Source of the DNA: Clostridium sp.
GTDB lineage: Bacteria; Bacillota; Clostridia; Lachnospirales; Lachnospiraceae
Direction of reading: 5' to 3'
Length of the DNA stretch: 51,443 nucleotides
Assembly (NCBI GenBank): GCA_021770825.1
Contig: JAETQD010000020.1
Coordinates: 1 to 51,443, forward strand
Position numbers and translations under genes: made by a program. How positions within the stretch are numbered: position 1 is the first letter of the stretch; the number at the start of each line of letters is the position of its first letter. Below, piece after piece: positions 25,536-35,149 of this stretch. The notes under the pieces are model-generated. The model ran no database searches, was not told the DNA's origin, and worked only from the letters and a program-made list of their open reading frames with translations.

Positions 25536-25560
25536 TTATACTGTGATTGGGGTAATGAGT

Positions 25561-25703
25561 GAGGGGCGTCCCTCGACTCCGCCGGGCGGAAGCTCAAAAA
25601 GCCTTTGGCTTTTTGAGCTTTGCGGCTGTCGTCGCATGCGGATGCACGTCTGAACCCTGCCTGATGTGCAAGCACCTCATTCAGGGTTCAAACGCACATC
25701 CGC
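25561..25703. repeat. Nested inverted-repeat element between dnaE and pfkA
   Basis: Three hairpins lie in series. GAGGG/CCCTC is at 25561-25574. AAGCTCAAAAAGCC and GGCTTTTTGAGCTT form a perfect 14-bp stem at 25590-25620 with a TTT loop. A long imperfect stem runs from GCGGATG (25638) to CATCCGC (25703), containing TGAACCCTG/CAGGGTTCA and an inner GTGCaaGCAC. Only the middle stem resembles a terminator, without a following T-run. The whole unit resembles an interspersed REP/MITE-like element or a structured RNA. A 60-codon frame across it is not a gene. Confidence 0.65.
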
Positions 25704-25728
25704 GCCCGGCTCATAGCTACTAAACATT

Positions 25729-28700
25729 TTAATCCATTTTCCCCTTGATTTCAATGGTTTTTTGCACAACTTTGACATTTTTTTCACCAAGTATTCCATA
25801 CAAAACGGACAAAAGAGGGGACTTGGCGTCTATGGACCAGTTTTCGGAGAGTCTTCTCAGCTTTCTTTCTTCCTTTAAATACACCACCACCCGGTCTTTT
25901 CCTTCGGAGTTTCTTAAGGCGGCCATGACATTGTCAATTTGATGGTCGTAGTCGTTTTGGTTCTGGAACTGGAGCCAGAGCTCATTGGGGATGCTTTGGA
26001 AGGGGACGACCTCCTCGCAGATCAGCTTACCCACCGGGTCGTCTCCGATGGAGACGCGGCCCCGTATGAATACCTTGGCTTCCTCGGTCAGGTTCTGTTT
26101 GTTTTTTTCATAAATCTTCGGGAAAATCAGCGCTTCCACCGTTCCTACCATGTCCTCTAAGGAAATGAAAGCCATCAACTGGTTTGTCTTAGTAGTCTTT
26201 ACCTTTTTGGCTGTTATCATTCCTCCTAAAACCACGCTGGAACCGTCTTCCACCACGGTTTTTCCATCCTCGTCCACAATGAAATCCGAGGTTTTGGCCG
26301 TCACGTTTTTCTGCCAGATCTCCCGGTATTCCTCCATGGGATGGCCGCTGATGTAAATGCCCAGGGTTTCTTTCTCAAAGGCCAAAAGCATTTCCTTATC
26401 AAACTCTCCCACGTTTGGGAATGCAATCTGGAAGTTTGTCTTTTCCTCTTCCGGCGCAATGTCGAAAAAGCTTAACTGGCCCTCCATCACGGACTTTTTC
26501 TCCCGGGCCTTGTTTTCCAAAAGCTCTGCGGAAACATAGAGCTTCTGTTTTCTGGTTCCCGGAAGGGAATCCAGGGCGCCGGATTTTATGAAGCTTTCCA
26601 GGGTCCTCTTATTGACCTCCTTGTTGGACATTCTGTTCACAAAGTCCTCCAGGGTGGAGAATGGTCCTCCATTTTCCCGCTCTTTTATGATCACGTCCAC
26701 CACCGAGCGTCCCACGCTCTTAATGGCGGAAAGGCCGTAGCGGATGCTGTTTCCGGAAACGGAAAAGCTTCCGTATCCCTCGTTGATGTCCGGCGGCAGA
26801 ATGCCGATTCCCATGTTCCTGCAGGCCAGAATGTACTCGGACACCTTGGTCGCATTGTCCATCACCGAGGTCATGAGCGCCGCCATGAACTCTCTGGGAT
26901 AATAGTATTTTAAATAGGCAGTCTGAAAGGCCACCACTGCATAGGCGGCCGCATGGGACTTGTTGAAGGCGTACTTTGCAAAGTCCGTCATGTCGTCATA
27001 GATCTGGTTGGCTGTGGCCTCGGAGATTCCGTTGGCAATGCAGCCCTTTACGCCCTCTTCCTCGTTGCCGTACACAAAGTTCTGGCGCTCCTTTTCCATC
27101 ACCGATGCCTTTTTCTTGGACATGGCACGGCGCACCAGATCGCTCCGCCCCAGGGTATAACCTGCCAGGTCCCTTACGATCTGCATAACCTGCTCCTGGT
27201 AAACGATACAGCCATAGGTGGGGCTTAAGATCGGCTCAAGCTGGGGGCAGGTGTAGGTGACAGAGGACGGATCGTTTTTGCCCTTTAAATACTTTGGAAT
27301 AAAGTCCATGGGGCCCGGACGGTACAGGGAAATCCCGGCGATGATATCCTCTAAGCTGGTGGGCTTTAACTCCTTCATGAAGGTTTTGAAGCCGCCGCTT
27401 TCCAACTGGAACACGCCCTCGTTTTTTCCCGTTCCGATGGCTTCCATGACCTTCTGGTCATTATAATCAATATGGTCCAGGTCCAGCCTGGTTCCATAGT
27501 CCTTTTCAATCATATGGACCGCATCCTGGATTACCGTCAGCGTCCTGAGGCCCAGAAAGTCCATCTTCAAAAGGCCCAGCTCCTCCAGGGTGGTCATGGT
27601 AAACTGGGTGGTGATGGTGCCGTCAGCACCTCTGGACAAGGGGACATACTCGTCAATGGAGGTACGGCTTATGACCACTCCGGCCGCATGCATGGAGGTG
27701 TGTCTCGGAAGTCCCTCTAACCGCATGGACATGTCGATGAGCTTTTTCACCTGCTCGTCCGTATCATAAAGGGCCTTAAGTTCAGGATTCTTCTTAAGGG
27801 CCAGCTCCAGGGTGATGTTAAGCTCCGCAGGAACCATCTTTGACACCTGGTCACATAAGCTGTACGGCAGGTCCATGACACGGCCCACATCCCGGATGAC
27901 ACCGCGGGCCGCCAGGGTACCGAAGGTCACAATCTGGGCCACCTGGTCCTTTCCGTACTTTTCCACCACGTAGTCAATGACCTCCTGGCGTCTTTCATAA
28001 CAGAAGTCCACGTCAATATCCGGCATAGACACACGTTCCGGATTCAAAAAACGCTCAAACAGAAGCTGGTACCTGATGGGGTCAATGTCCGTGATTTTTA
28101 AGCAGTAGGCCACAATACTTCCGGCTGCCGAGCCGCGGCCCGGTCCCACAGCGATGTCATGGGACTTGGCAAAGTTGATGAAATCCCATACAATCAGGAA
28201 ATAGTCCACGTATCCCATGCTCTTTATGGTTCCAAGCTCATACTGTAAGCGCTCCCGCAGAGTACCGTCGTCCCCGGGGTACCGCTCCTTAAAGCCCTCC
28301 TCACAGAGATATTTTAAATAGGTCCAGGAATCGAAGCCCTCCGGCACCTCGTATCTTGGGAGCTTGGTCACGCCGAATTCAATTTCCACATTGCACCGCT
28401 CGGCAATTTTATGGGTATTCTCCAGGGCCTCCGGCGCATAGGGAAACAGGGCCCGCATCTCTTCCTCGGACTTCACATAGTACTGGCCGCCCTCATAGCG
28501 CATTCTGTTTTCATCGGCCACCTTTTTTCCTGTCTGGATGCAGAGGAGAATGTCGTGGGCCTCCCAGTCCTCGGCATTGATATAATGGCAGTCGTTGGTG
28601 GCCACCAGGGGAACATTCAATTCCCTGGAAAGCCTTAAAATTCCCTGGTTCACCTGCCGCTGCATGGGAATTCCATGGTCCTGAAGCTCTAAAAAGTAGT

Positions 28701-29208
28701 TTCCTTCCCCGAAAATTTCCAGATGCTTTAAGACGGCCTTTTTGGCCTCCTCATAAAGCCCGCGCTCCAGAAACTTCGGCACCTCTCCGGCCAGACAGGC
28801 GCTTAAGGCAATGATTCCCTCGTGATACTCCCTTAAGACCTCCTCGTCCACCCTGGGCTTATAATAAAAGCCGTCCACGAAGCCCTTGGACACAATTTTC
28901 ATCAGGTTCTGGTAGCCCTCATTGTTCTCCGCCAGAAGAACCAGGTGATAATACCTGTCTTCCCCGTGGACATTTTCCCGATCGAACCGGGAGCCGGGAG
29001 CCACATAGACCTCACAGCCGATGATGGGTTTGATTCCGGCCTCCCTGGCCGCCCGGTAAAAGTCTATGACACCGTACATGGCTCCATGGTCCGTAATGGC
29101 CATGCTGTCCATTCCAAGCTCTTTGGCACGGGCTGCCAGCTCTTTGATCTTACTGGAACCGTCCAGGAGACTGTACTCCGTATGAACGTGCAAATGTGTA
29201 AACGCCAT
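25729..29208 (-). CDS. dnaE: DNA polymerase III subunit alpha
   Basis: The 1159-residue DnaE begins with a PHP domain (HLHVHTEYSLLDGSSKI and MDSMAITDHGAMYGVI). It contains the polymerase site (GPGRGSAAGSIVAYCL, MPDIDVDFCYERRQEVIDYV) and the fingers and thumb with SLYRPGPMDFIPKYLKGK. Helix-hairpin-helix and OB-fold regions follow toward the C-terminus (GGMITAKKVKTTKTNQ). The length is usual for dnaE1-type enzymes. The start at 29208 has GGAGGG upstream. It lies right after the HPr-operon terminator, so it may use readthrough or a promoter inside the HPr gene end. Confidence 0.96.
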   Translation of the reverse strand: MAFTHLHVHTEYSLLDGSSKIKELAARAKELGMDSMAITDHGAMYGVIDFYRAAREAGIKPIIGCEVYVAPGSRFDRENVHGEDRYYHLVLLAENNEGYQNLMKIVSKGFVDGFYYKPRVDEEVLREYHEGIIALSACLAGEVPKFLERGLYEEAKKAVLKHLEIFGEGNYFLELQDHGIPMQRQVNQGILRLSRELNVPLVATNDCHYINAEDWEAHDILLCIQTGKKVADENRMRYEGGQYYVKSEEEMRALFPYAPEALENTHKIAERCNVEIEFGVTKLPRYEVPEGFDSWTYLKYLCEEGFKERYPGDDGTLRERLQYELGTIKSMGYVDYFLIVWDFINFAKSHDIAVGPGRGSAAGSIVAYCLKITDIDPIRYQLLFERFLNPERVSMPDIDVDFCYERRQEVIDYVVEKYGKDQVAQIVTFGTLAARGVIRDVGRVMDLPYSLCDQVSKMVPAELNITLELALKKNPELKALYDTDEQVKKLIDMSMRLEGLPRHTSMHAAGVVISRTSIDEYVPLSRGADGTITTQFTMTTLEELGLLKMDFLGLRTLTVIQDAVHMIEKDYGTRLDLDHIDYNDQKVMEAIGTGKNEGVFQLESGGFKTFMKELKPTSLEDIIAGISLYRPGPMDFIPKYLKGKNDPSSVTYTCPQLEPILSPTYGCIVYQEQVMQIVRDLAGYTLGRSDLVRRAMSKKKASVMEKERQNFVYGNEEEGVKGCIANGISEATANQIYDDMTDFAKYAFNKSHAAAYAVVAFQTAYLKYYYPREFMAALMTSVMDNATKVSEYILACRNMGIGILPPDINEGYGSFSVSGNSIRYGLSAIKSVGRSVVDVIIKERENGGPFSTLEDFVNRMSNKEVNKRTLESFIKSGALDSLPGTRKQKLYVSAELLENKAREKKSVMEGQLSFFDIAPEEEKTNFQIAFPNVGEFDKEMLLAFEKETLGIYISGHPMEEYREIWQKNVTAKTSDFIVDEDGKTVVEDGSSVVLGGMITAKKVKTTKTNQLMAFISLEDMVGTVEALIFPKIYEKNKQNLTEEAKVFIRGRVSIGDDPVGKLICEEVVPFQSIPNELWLQFQNQNDYDHQIDNVMAALRNSEGKDRVVVYLKEERKLRRLSENWSIDAKSPLLSVLYGILGEKNVKVVQKTIEIKGKMD

Positions 29209-29228
29209 CTGTTCCCTCCAAAATCTAC

Positions 29229-29260
29229 AAAAAAGGCTGTTTCTTATTTGAAACAGCCTT
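29229..29260 (-). terminator. Terminator of the hprK-murB-rapZ-whiA-HPr operon
   Basis: AAGGCTGTTTC (29233-29243) and GAAACAGCCTT (29250-29260) are exact inverted repeats with a 6-base loop. Read leftward, the stem is followed by a T6 run (complement of 29229-29234). It lies between the HPr gene and dnaE. Confidence 0.85.
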
Positions 29261-29266
29261 GAGGAC

Positions 29267-29521
29267 TTAGTTATTGCTCAGATATTTTTCAATATCGTTG
29301 ATCGCTTTTTCTTCATCCACTCCGTCAGCCGTCACGACTACCTGCTCGCCAACGGGAAGATCCAACGTCATCATTCCCATGATGCTTTTTGCATTCACTT
29401 TTTTGTTATCGCTCTGTACGTAGATCTTGCTCTCGTAGCTGCTTGCAAGCTGCACTAACATCGCAATCGGACGGGCTTCCAGCCCAGAAGCCAGCTCAAT
29501 GGTTACAGTCCGTTTTGTCAT
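29267..29521 (-). CDS. crh: HPr-like protein lacking His15 (Crh-like)
   Basis: The 84-residue HPr fold protein has Glu at position 15 (ASGLEARPIA) in place of the His that PEP:sugar phosphotransferase enzyme I phosphorylates. It keeps the regulatory Ser46 (AKSIMGMM). In Bacillus the paralogue Crh has Gln15, keeps Ser46 and serves catabolite repression with CcpA rather than sugar transport. Glu15 may even mimic phospho-His. HprK, which acts on Ser46, is in the same operon. The start is ATG 29521, 6 bases after AGGAGG; an ATG at 29536 overlaps the ribosome site and the whiA stop. The symbol crh is used by analogy. Confidence 0.8.
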   Translation of the reverse strand: MTKRTVTIELASGLEARPIAMLVQLASSYESKIYVQSDNKKVNAKSIMGMMTLDLPVGEQVVVTADGVDEEKAINDIEKYLSNN

Positions 29522-29532
29522 AATATTCCTCC

Positions 29533-30495
29533 TCATTGCTTTCCTGTCCCCTGCTCACGCAGATGTTCTGCCATGTCGCAGAGTTTTCTGAGCCGGTGGT
29601 TCACTCCCGACTTTCCAACAGGCGGTTCCAGGTCCTCACCCAGTTCTTTCAGTGTTGCTTCCGGTTTTTCCAGCCGTGCCCGTGCAATCTGAACCAGCCC
29701 CGACGGAAGACTTTCAAAACCGATTGTATCCCGAATGTAAACAATATCGTCCACCTGCTTTAAGGCCGCCGATACGGTTTTATTGATGTTGGCCGTCTCA
29801 CAGTTCACCTGACGGTTCACATTGCCTCTCATCTCCTTCAGAATCCGAATATTTTCAAATTCCATGAGCGACAAATGGGCCTCCATTACGTTCAACATAT
29901 CAACAATCTGATTTCCCTCTTTAATATATACCACAAAGTAACGTTTCCGTATGACAATTTTTGCCTCAATGCTGAAGGTTGCCATAATGGACTGGATTTG
30001 CTTCGCCTTTGGCTCCGTGGCACATACAATCTCCAGATGATAAAATTTCTCCGGATCACTGATGGAGCCCGATGCCAGAAAGGCGCCTCTTAAAAAGGCG
30101 CGGCGGCAGCATGGATTCTGTACCACCACATTTCCAACCACGGAAAGATTCTCACCAATCTCACCGTCCTCAGAAAGCAGCTTTGTAGCCCTCAATACGC
30201 GGAGCGCGTCCTCGTGCTGTTTCACACAAACAGAATAAATCCTGTTTTTCCCCAGATGGGCGTTCCGCCGAATCGATATATCAGTACCTATATTAAATGT
30301 TTTTTTCAATAATGTAAAGCATTTTCTTGCAACTGTTACATTTTCCGTGTGTATTTTAATGCTGTAATGATCGTTTCCGGAAATCTGAATCCGGCCGCAG
30401 AGACTTAAAATGGCGGCGATTTCCGCGATCTGGCAATGTCTGGCCGGGCTTAGCTGCCTGGACAATTCCTCTTTAATACGGGAAGAAAACGACAT
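29533..30495 (-). CDS. whiA: DNA-binding protein WhiA
   Basis: The 320-residue WhiA has an N-terminal LAGLIDADG-type homing-endonuclease-like domain (SFSSRIKEELSRQ, RRAFLRGAFLASGSISDPEK and YHLEIVC) and a C-terminal helix-turn-helix with ASLKELGE-type sequence (KPEATLKELGEDLEPPVGKS and VNHRLRKL). In Streptomyces it is a sporulation regulator; in Firmicutes it takes part in cell division and chromosome organisation. It abuts the rapZ stop codon with no gap. The usual rapZ-yvcK-whiA order is missing yvcK here. Confidence 0.93.
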   Translation of the reverse strand: MSFSSRIKEELSRQLSPARHCQIAEIAAILSLCGRIQISGNDHYSIKIHTENVTVARKCFTLLKKTFNIGTDISIRRNAHLGKNRIYSVCVKQHEDALRVLRATKLLSEDGEIGENLSVVGNVVVQNPCCRRAFLRGAFLASGSISDPEKFYHLEIVCATEPKAKQIQSIMATFSIEAKIVIRKRYFVVYIKEGNQIVDMLNVMEAHLSLMEFENIRILKEMRGNVNRQVNCETANINKTVSAALKQVDDIVYIRDTIGFESLPSGLVQIARARLEKPEATLKELGEDLEPPVGKSGVNHRLRKLCDMAEHLREQGTGKQ

Positions 30496-31365
30496 CTATC
30501 TCCCTCCATCTATCTTGGCGTCCCTGTGTTCCAGACGCACCTCGTACCTTGCATCCTCCATAAGCCGCTCATAGACCTGGCAGGCGATGGTCACGGAGCG
30601 GTGCTTTCCTCCGGTGCATCCAATGGCAATGACAAGCTGGTTTTTCCCCTCCTGCTCGTATTTGGGAACCAGGAAGTTTAAAAGCTCCATGAGCTTATGC
30701 AGAAACTCTTCTCCGGTGCCTCCCTGCATCACATACTCCTGTACGGCCTTTTCGTTTCCTGTATGGAACCGCAGTTCTTCTATATAATAGGGGTTCGGCA
30801 GAAACCTCACGTCAAAAACCAGGTCCGCATCGGAGGGGATTCCGTACTTGAAGCCAAAGCTTAACACTGTAATAAAAAGGTGGCTCTTCTCCCTGTCTCC
30901 GAAAAACAGGTTTTCCAGCTCCTTCCTCAAATCCTTTGTGAGAAGTCTGCTGGTGTCCAGACGGTAATCGGCCTCGGCCATTAAAAAAGCCAGCTTCTCC
31001 CTCTCCAGGGCAATTCCCTTTTCAATCCGTCCGGATCTGGATAAGGGGTGGCTTCGTCTGGTCTCCTTATACCGCTTAATGAGGCAGCTATCGCTGGAGT
31101 CCAGAAACAGGATGGAGAACGGGTAAGAATTATCCCTCCATTTTTTGATGATGTTTTCCAAAAGAGGTAAATCCTCTCCGCTTCTTATGTCAATCCCCAG
31201 GGCCACATTCCTGGGTTCATTCTGGTCACTTAAGGTCAGCTCCACAAATTTCTCAATCAGAAGGATGGGCAAATTGTCCACACAGTAAAATCCCATATCC
31301 TCAAAGATTTTCAGTGCTGTGGTCTTTCCTGCCCCCGACATTCCTGTAACAATGACAAGCTTCAC
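30496..31365 (-). CDS. rapZ: RNase adapter/nucleotide-binding protein RapZ (YvcJ)
   Basis: The 289-residue protein has a Walker A motif (VTGMSGAGKTTALKIFEDMG), FYCVDNLPILLIEKF, and the C-terminal domain with FGFKYGIPSDADLVFDVRFLPNPY and IGCTGGKHRSVTIA. In E. coli RapZ controls glucosamine-6-phosphate synthase through small RNAs; in Bacillus YvcJ is linked to competence. It is co-transcribed with murB (2 bases upstream) and whiA (adjacent), consistent with a cell-envelope control role. Confidence 0.93.
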   Translation of the reverse strand: MKLVIVTGMSGAGKTTALKIFEDMGFYCVDNLPILLIEKFVELTLSDQNEPRNVALGIDIRSGEDLPLLENIIKKWRDNSYPFSILFLDSSDSCLIKRYKETRRSHPLSRSGRIEKGIALEREKLAFLMAEADYRLDTSRLLTKDLRKELENLFFGDREKSHLFITVLSFGFKYGIPSDADLVFDVRFLPNPYYIEELRFHTGNEKAVQEYVMQGGTGEEFLHKLMELLNFLVPKYEQEGKNQLVIAIGCTGGKHRSVTIACQVYERLMEDARYEVRLEHRDAKIDGGR

Positions 31366-31367
31366 TG

Positions 31368-32240
31368 CTATTCCTCCCCGAATTGTCCCAAAAGCTTCAC
31401 TTCCATCTCCAGTGTAACTCCCGAGTGTTCCTTCACCCGTTTTTTTACTTCCTCACAGAGCCTGTAAATATCGGATGCACTGGCATTGTCCCTGTTGATG
31501 ACAAAACCCGCATGTTTTTCTGACACGGCTGCTCCGCCCACGGAAAATCCCTTAAGACCTGCATCCTCGATCAGTTTCCCTGCAAAATATCCCTCCGGCC
31601 GCTTAAAGGTGCTGCCTGCGCTCGGATACTCCAGGGGCTGCTTTTCCTTCCGTTTTCCGGCCAGTTCGTCCATTTTTTGCCGGATGGCCTCCATATCCCC
31701 GCATTCCAGGGAAAATTCCGCATCCAGAACCACATATCCCTTTTTCGGGATGATGCTGGTCCGGTAGCCCAGCGCAAGTTCCTTCGCATCCAGAGTGAGA
31801 ACGTTTCCGTCCGGAGACAGAACCGTGACGCGTTTTAACACATTTTTCATTTCAGAGCCATAGGCTCCTGCGTTCATTACCGCGGCGCCGCCCACGCTGC
31901 CGGGAATTCCGGCTGCGAATTCAAGCCCCGTAAGTCCGGCCCTTAAGGCCGCGTTTGCTGCTTTGGAAAGCAGGACTCCGGCTCCTGCCTTTAAGCTCTT
32001 TCCTGAAATTTCCAGGTTCTGGAACTTCTCGGTGCTGATGATAACGCCTCGAAAGCCCTCATCGCTGACTAAAAGATTGCTTCCGTTTCCAATCACATAA
32101 AAACGGCTTCCCGCTCTTTGGCACGCGCGGCACACGGCCGCCAGCTCGTCCGCGGTCTCCGGAGCCGCATACCAGTCGGCCGGACCTCCGGCCCGAAAGG
32201 ACGTATGCCGCTTCATCGGTTCCTTGATTTTCACTTCCAT
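31368..32240 (-). CDS. murB: UDP-N-acetylmuramate dehydrogenase
   Basis: The 290-residue MurB reduces UDP-GlcNAc-enolpyruvate in peptidoglycan synthesis. FAD-site motifs are seen: HTSFRAGGPADWY, FYVIGNGSNLLVSDEGF, GLEFAAGIPGSVGGAAVMNA and MKNVLKRV. Catalytic segments are PSAGSTFKRPEGYFAGKLI, with the catalytic Ser, and EKHAGFVIN. It is the short form (type IIb-like). The ribosome site is weak (AGGGGCGAAG), but no alternative start fits. It follows hprK by 21 bases. Confidence 0.93.
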   Translation of the reverse strand: MEVKIKEPMKRHTSFRAGGPADWYAAPETADELAAVCRACQRAGSRFYVIGNGSNLLVSDEGFRGVIISTEKFQNLEISGKSLKAGAGVLLSKAANAALRAGLTGLEFAAGIPGSVGGAAVMNAGAYGSEMKNVLKRVTVLSPDGNVLTLDAKELALGYRTSIIPKKGYVVLDAEFSLECGDMEAIRQKMDELAGKRKEKQPLEYPSAGSTFKRPEGYFAGKLIEDAGLKGFSVGGAAVSEKHAGFVINRDNASASDIYRLCEEVKKRVKEHSGVTLEMEVKLLGQFGEE

Positions 32241-32261
32241 GAGTCTTCGCCCCTAAAACCT

Positions 32262-33191
32262 TTATTCACTTCTTTTTGCAAGGTTGGCCTGTACCCGGTT
32301 GTAAAGCTCTCTGGCCGCATTGTACCCCATCTTCTTCTGACGGTAGTTGACAGCCGCAGACTCTACGATCACCGCCAGATTCCGGCCCGGACGGATCGGA
32401 ATGCTGTGGCAGACCACCTTATTTCCTAAAAATTCCGTGTACTGGTCCTCCAGACCCAGTCTGTCGTATTCCTTATCCTTATCCCATTCCTCCAGCTTGA
32501 TTACCATGTCAATGGACTGGGTATCCTTAACGCTCTCCACGCCAAACAGCGTCTTCACATCCACAATGCCGATGCCGCGAAGCTCAATGAAATATCTGGT
32601 AATGTCCGGGGCAGAACCCACTAACGTCACATCGCTGACCTTCCGGATTTCCACCACGTCGTCGCTGACCAGACGGTGGCCCCGCTTAATGAGCTCCAGA
32701 GCCGCCTCGCTCTTTCCAATGCCGCTCTCACCCATGATGAGAACGCCCTCACCGAACACGTCCACCAAAACCCCGTGAATGCTGATGCAGGGGGCAAGCT
32801 TGGCCTTCAGCCAGCGAATTACCTCCGCCATGGTGTCGGAGGTGGGCTTTGCACAGGATAAGCAGGGAACGCCGTAATGCATACAGAGAGCCAGAACCTC
32901 CTCCTCCGGCATCTGGTTCCGGCAAAAGACCACACAGGGGATTTTGCTGGAGATTAACTTGTCATACATGGCCAGTCTCCGCTCCCTTGTGAGGCCGGAA
33001 AGGTAAGCCATCTCCACATTTCCCAGCATCTGGACACGCTCATTGTCAAAATGATCGTAAAATCCCGTAAGCTGTAAGGCCGGACGGTTCACATCCGGAT
33101 GGGACAGCACAATTTTATCGGTGTCCAGCTCCGGTGTCAGGTTTTTAAAGTCCATTTTATTGATTAATTCGGTAATGGTAACTCCGTACAT
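32262..33191 (-). CDS. hprK: HPr kinase/phosphorylase
   Basis: The 309-residue bifunctional enzyme phosphorylates and dephosphorylates Ser46 of HPr-type proteins. The P-loop GESGIGKSEAAL (residues 153-164), GHRLVSDDVVEI and the family signature LRGIGIVDVKTLFG are present. Its substrate candidates include the Crh-like HPr at the end of this operon. It starts at ATG 33191, with AAAGGGGAA upstream, and heads the operon that ends with the T6 terminator at 29229. Confidence 0.94.
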   Translation of the reverse strand: MYGVTITELINKMDFKNLTPELDTDKIVLSHPDVNRPALQLTGFYDHFDNERVQMLGNVEMAYLSGLTRERRLAMYDKLISSKIPCVVFCRNQMPEEEVLALCMHYGVPCLSCAKPTSDTMAEVIRWLKAKLAPCISIHGVLVDVFGEGVLIMGESGIGKSEAALELIKRGHRLVSDDVVEIRKVSDVTLVGSAPDITRYFIELRGIGIVDVKTLFGVESVKDTQSIDMVIKLEEWDKDKEYDRLGLEDQYTEFLGNKVVCHSIPIRPGRNLAVIVESAAVNYRQKKMGYNAARELYNRVQANLAKRSE

Positions 33192-33228
33192 ACTATTCCC
33201 CTTTCTGTTTCTTCATGCATCTTTCCTC

Positions 33229-33257
33229 ATCCTAGCACAGATTCCCCCGGTTGTCAC
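33229..33257 (-). promoter_or_regulatory. Promoter of the hprK operon
   Basis: Read leftward: GTGACA (33252-33257), 17-base spacer, TAGGAT (33229-33234). The -35 lies on the uvrC stop codon, so hprK transcription can start independently of uvrC. Confidence 0.5.
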
Positions 33258-35149
33258 TGGTTTTCCTTTTGGGGGGTATGGAAAAAGGCATATACGCTTT
33301 CTGCCGCCCTCTGGTTCATCCCTTCCGTGGATGCCAGCTCTTCCACTTTGGCATCCCGCACGGCCTCTAAAGATTTGAACCGCCGCATCAGGGCCTTTCT
33401 TCTGGCGGGGCCAATGCCCTCGATCTCGTCTAACACCGAGCGGACCTGCCCTTTGCTCCTCAAGCTTCTGTGGTACTCGATGGCAAACCGGTGGGCCTCG
33501 TCCTGGATTCTTGTGATCAGCTTAAAGCCCTCGCTGTACCGGTCAATGGGAATCTCCACATTCTGGTAGTAGAGACCTCTGGTTCTGTGGTTATCATCCT
33601 TCACCATGCCGCAGACCGGAATGGAAAGCTTTAGCTCCTCCAAAACCTTTAAAGCCACGTTCACCTGGCCCCGGCCGCCGTCCATCATGATCAGGTCAGG
33701 GAATCTGGTGAAGCTTCCGAAGGCCTCGTCCCGGTCCGTCTCGTCAAGCTCCCGCTTTTCCTCCAGGCCATGGAGGAACCGTCTGGTGAGCACCTCTTCC
33801 ATGGAGGCGTAATCATTTGGCCCCTGCACGGTCTTTATTTTAAATTTCCTGTAATCGTTCCGCTTTGGCCTTCCGTCCTCATAAACCACCATGGAACCCA
33901 CGGACTCAAAGCCGCTTATGTTGGAAATATCGAAGGCCTCAATCCGCTTCACCCGGGCAAGTCCCAGCCATTCTCCCACCTGGTTCATGGCACCGATGGT
34001 CTTTAATTCTTCCCGCTTTATTTTTTCCTTGTCCTGGGAAAGTACCAGCAGGGCATTTTTTGCCGCCAGCTCCACCAGCCGCTCCTTCTGTCCCTTTTTC
34101 GGCACCACAAATTTTACGTTGGAGCCGCGGCGCTTGGTAAGCCACCTGCTGATTAAGTCCATCTCCTCGAACTCCTGCTGCACCCAGATTTCCCTGGGGA
34201 GAAAGGGCGTTCCGGCGTAAAACTGTTTCACGAAGCTGCCGATGATCTGGCCGTCGTCTCCGGCCGTCACAGCCGATACATGGAAGTGCTCCCGGCCGAT
34301 GAGCTTTCCGTCCCGGACAAAGAACACCTGGACCACCGCGTCCTCGTTGTCCCTGGCCATGGCGATAATATCCCGATCCTCCATGCTCTGACTGGTAATC
34401 TTCTGTTTTTGGGCGATCTGCTTTACGCTGTTTAAAAGCTCCCGGTACTCGATGGCCTTTTCAAAATCCATCTCCTCCGAGGCGGCCAACATCTTTTCCT
34501 CTAACATCGTAAGAACCGGAGCGTAATGGCCGTTTAAGAATTCCAGGGTCTGGGCCACGGCCTTGCCGTATTCTTCCTTTGAAATATAGCCCTGGCAGGG
34601 GGCCGAGCACTGCTTGATATGGTAATTTAAACAGGGGCGGTCCTTTCCGATATCTTTGGGAAGCTGCCTGGTGCAGGTCCGGATTTTCCAGAGCTTATGG
34701 ATTAAGTCAATGGTGTCTTTTACGGCTCCTGCGCTGGTGTAGGGGCCGAAATATCTGCATTTGTCCTTTTTCATGGTCCGGGAAAACAACACCCGCGGGA
34801 ACGCCTCATCGGTGGTCACCTTGATATAGGGGTATGTCTTATCGTCCTTTAACATGGTATTATATTTGGGACGATGTTCTTTTATGAGGTTGCACTCTAA
34901 AACCAGCGCCTCCAGCTCCGAATCGGTGATGATATACTCAAACCGGGCGATTCTGGAGACCATTTTTTCGATTTTTGCCGTCTTGTTGCGGCTGCTCTGG
35001 AAATACTGACGCACCCGGTTTTTCAGACTGATGGCCTTCCCCACATAAATGATTTCATCATGCTTATCATGCATGATATAAACTCCCGGCGAGGCTGGGA
35101 GTTTTTTCAGTTCTTCTTCTATATCGAAAAGATTTTCATTCTCTGTCAA
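33254..35149 (-). CDS. uvrC: Excinuclease ABC subunit C
   Basis: The 631-residue UvrC incises DNA on both sides of lesions. The order is: GIY-YIG N-terminal nuclease ([20 protein letters not shown], residues 14-33), a cysteine cluster ([18 protein letters not shown]), the UVR motif (near residue 205-240), the RNase-H-like C-terminal nuclease ([19 protein letters not shown] and [16 protein letters not shown]), and a helix-hairpin-helix tail ([18 protein letters not shown]). It overlaps the DUF1653 gene stop by 4 bases (ATGA). Confidence 0.95.
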   Translation of the reverse strand: MTENENLFDIEEELKKLPASPGVYIMHDKHDEIIYVGKAISLKNRVRQYFQSSRNKTAKIEKMVSRIARFEYIITDSELEALVLECNLIKEHRPKYNTMLKDDKTYPYIKVTTDEAFPRVLFSRTMKKDKCRYFGPYTSAGAVKDTIDLIHKLWKIRTCTRQLPKDIGKDRPCLNYHIKQCSAPCQGYISKEEYGKAVAQTLEFLNGHYAPVLTMLEEKMLAASEEMDFEKAIEYRELLNSVKQIAQKQKITSQSMEDRDIIAMARDNEDAVVQVFFVRDGKLIGREHFHVSAVTAGDDGQIIGSFVKQFYAGTPFLPREIWVQQEFEEMDLISRWLTKRRGSNVKFVVPKKGQKERLVELAAKNALLVLSQDKEKIKREELKTIGAMNQVGEWLGLARVKRIEAFDISNISGFESVGSMVVYEDGRPKRNDYRKFKIKTVQGPNDYASMEEVLTRRFLHGLEEKRELDETDRDEAFGSFTRFPDLIMMDGGRGQVNVALKVLEELKLSIPVCGMVKDDNHRTRGLYYQNVEIPIDRYSEGFKLITRIQDEAHRFAIEYHRSLRSKGQVRSVLDEIEGIGPARRKALMRRFKSLEAVRDAKVEELASTEGMNQRAAESVYAFFHTPQKENQ

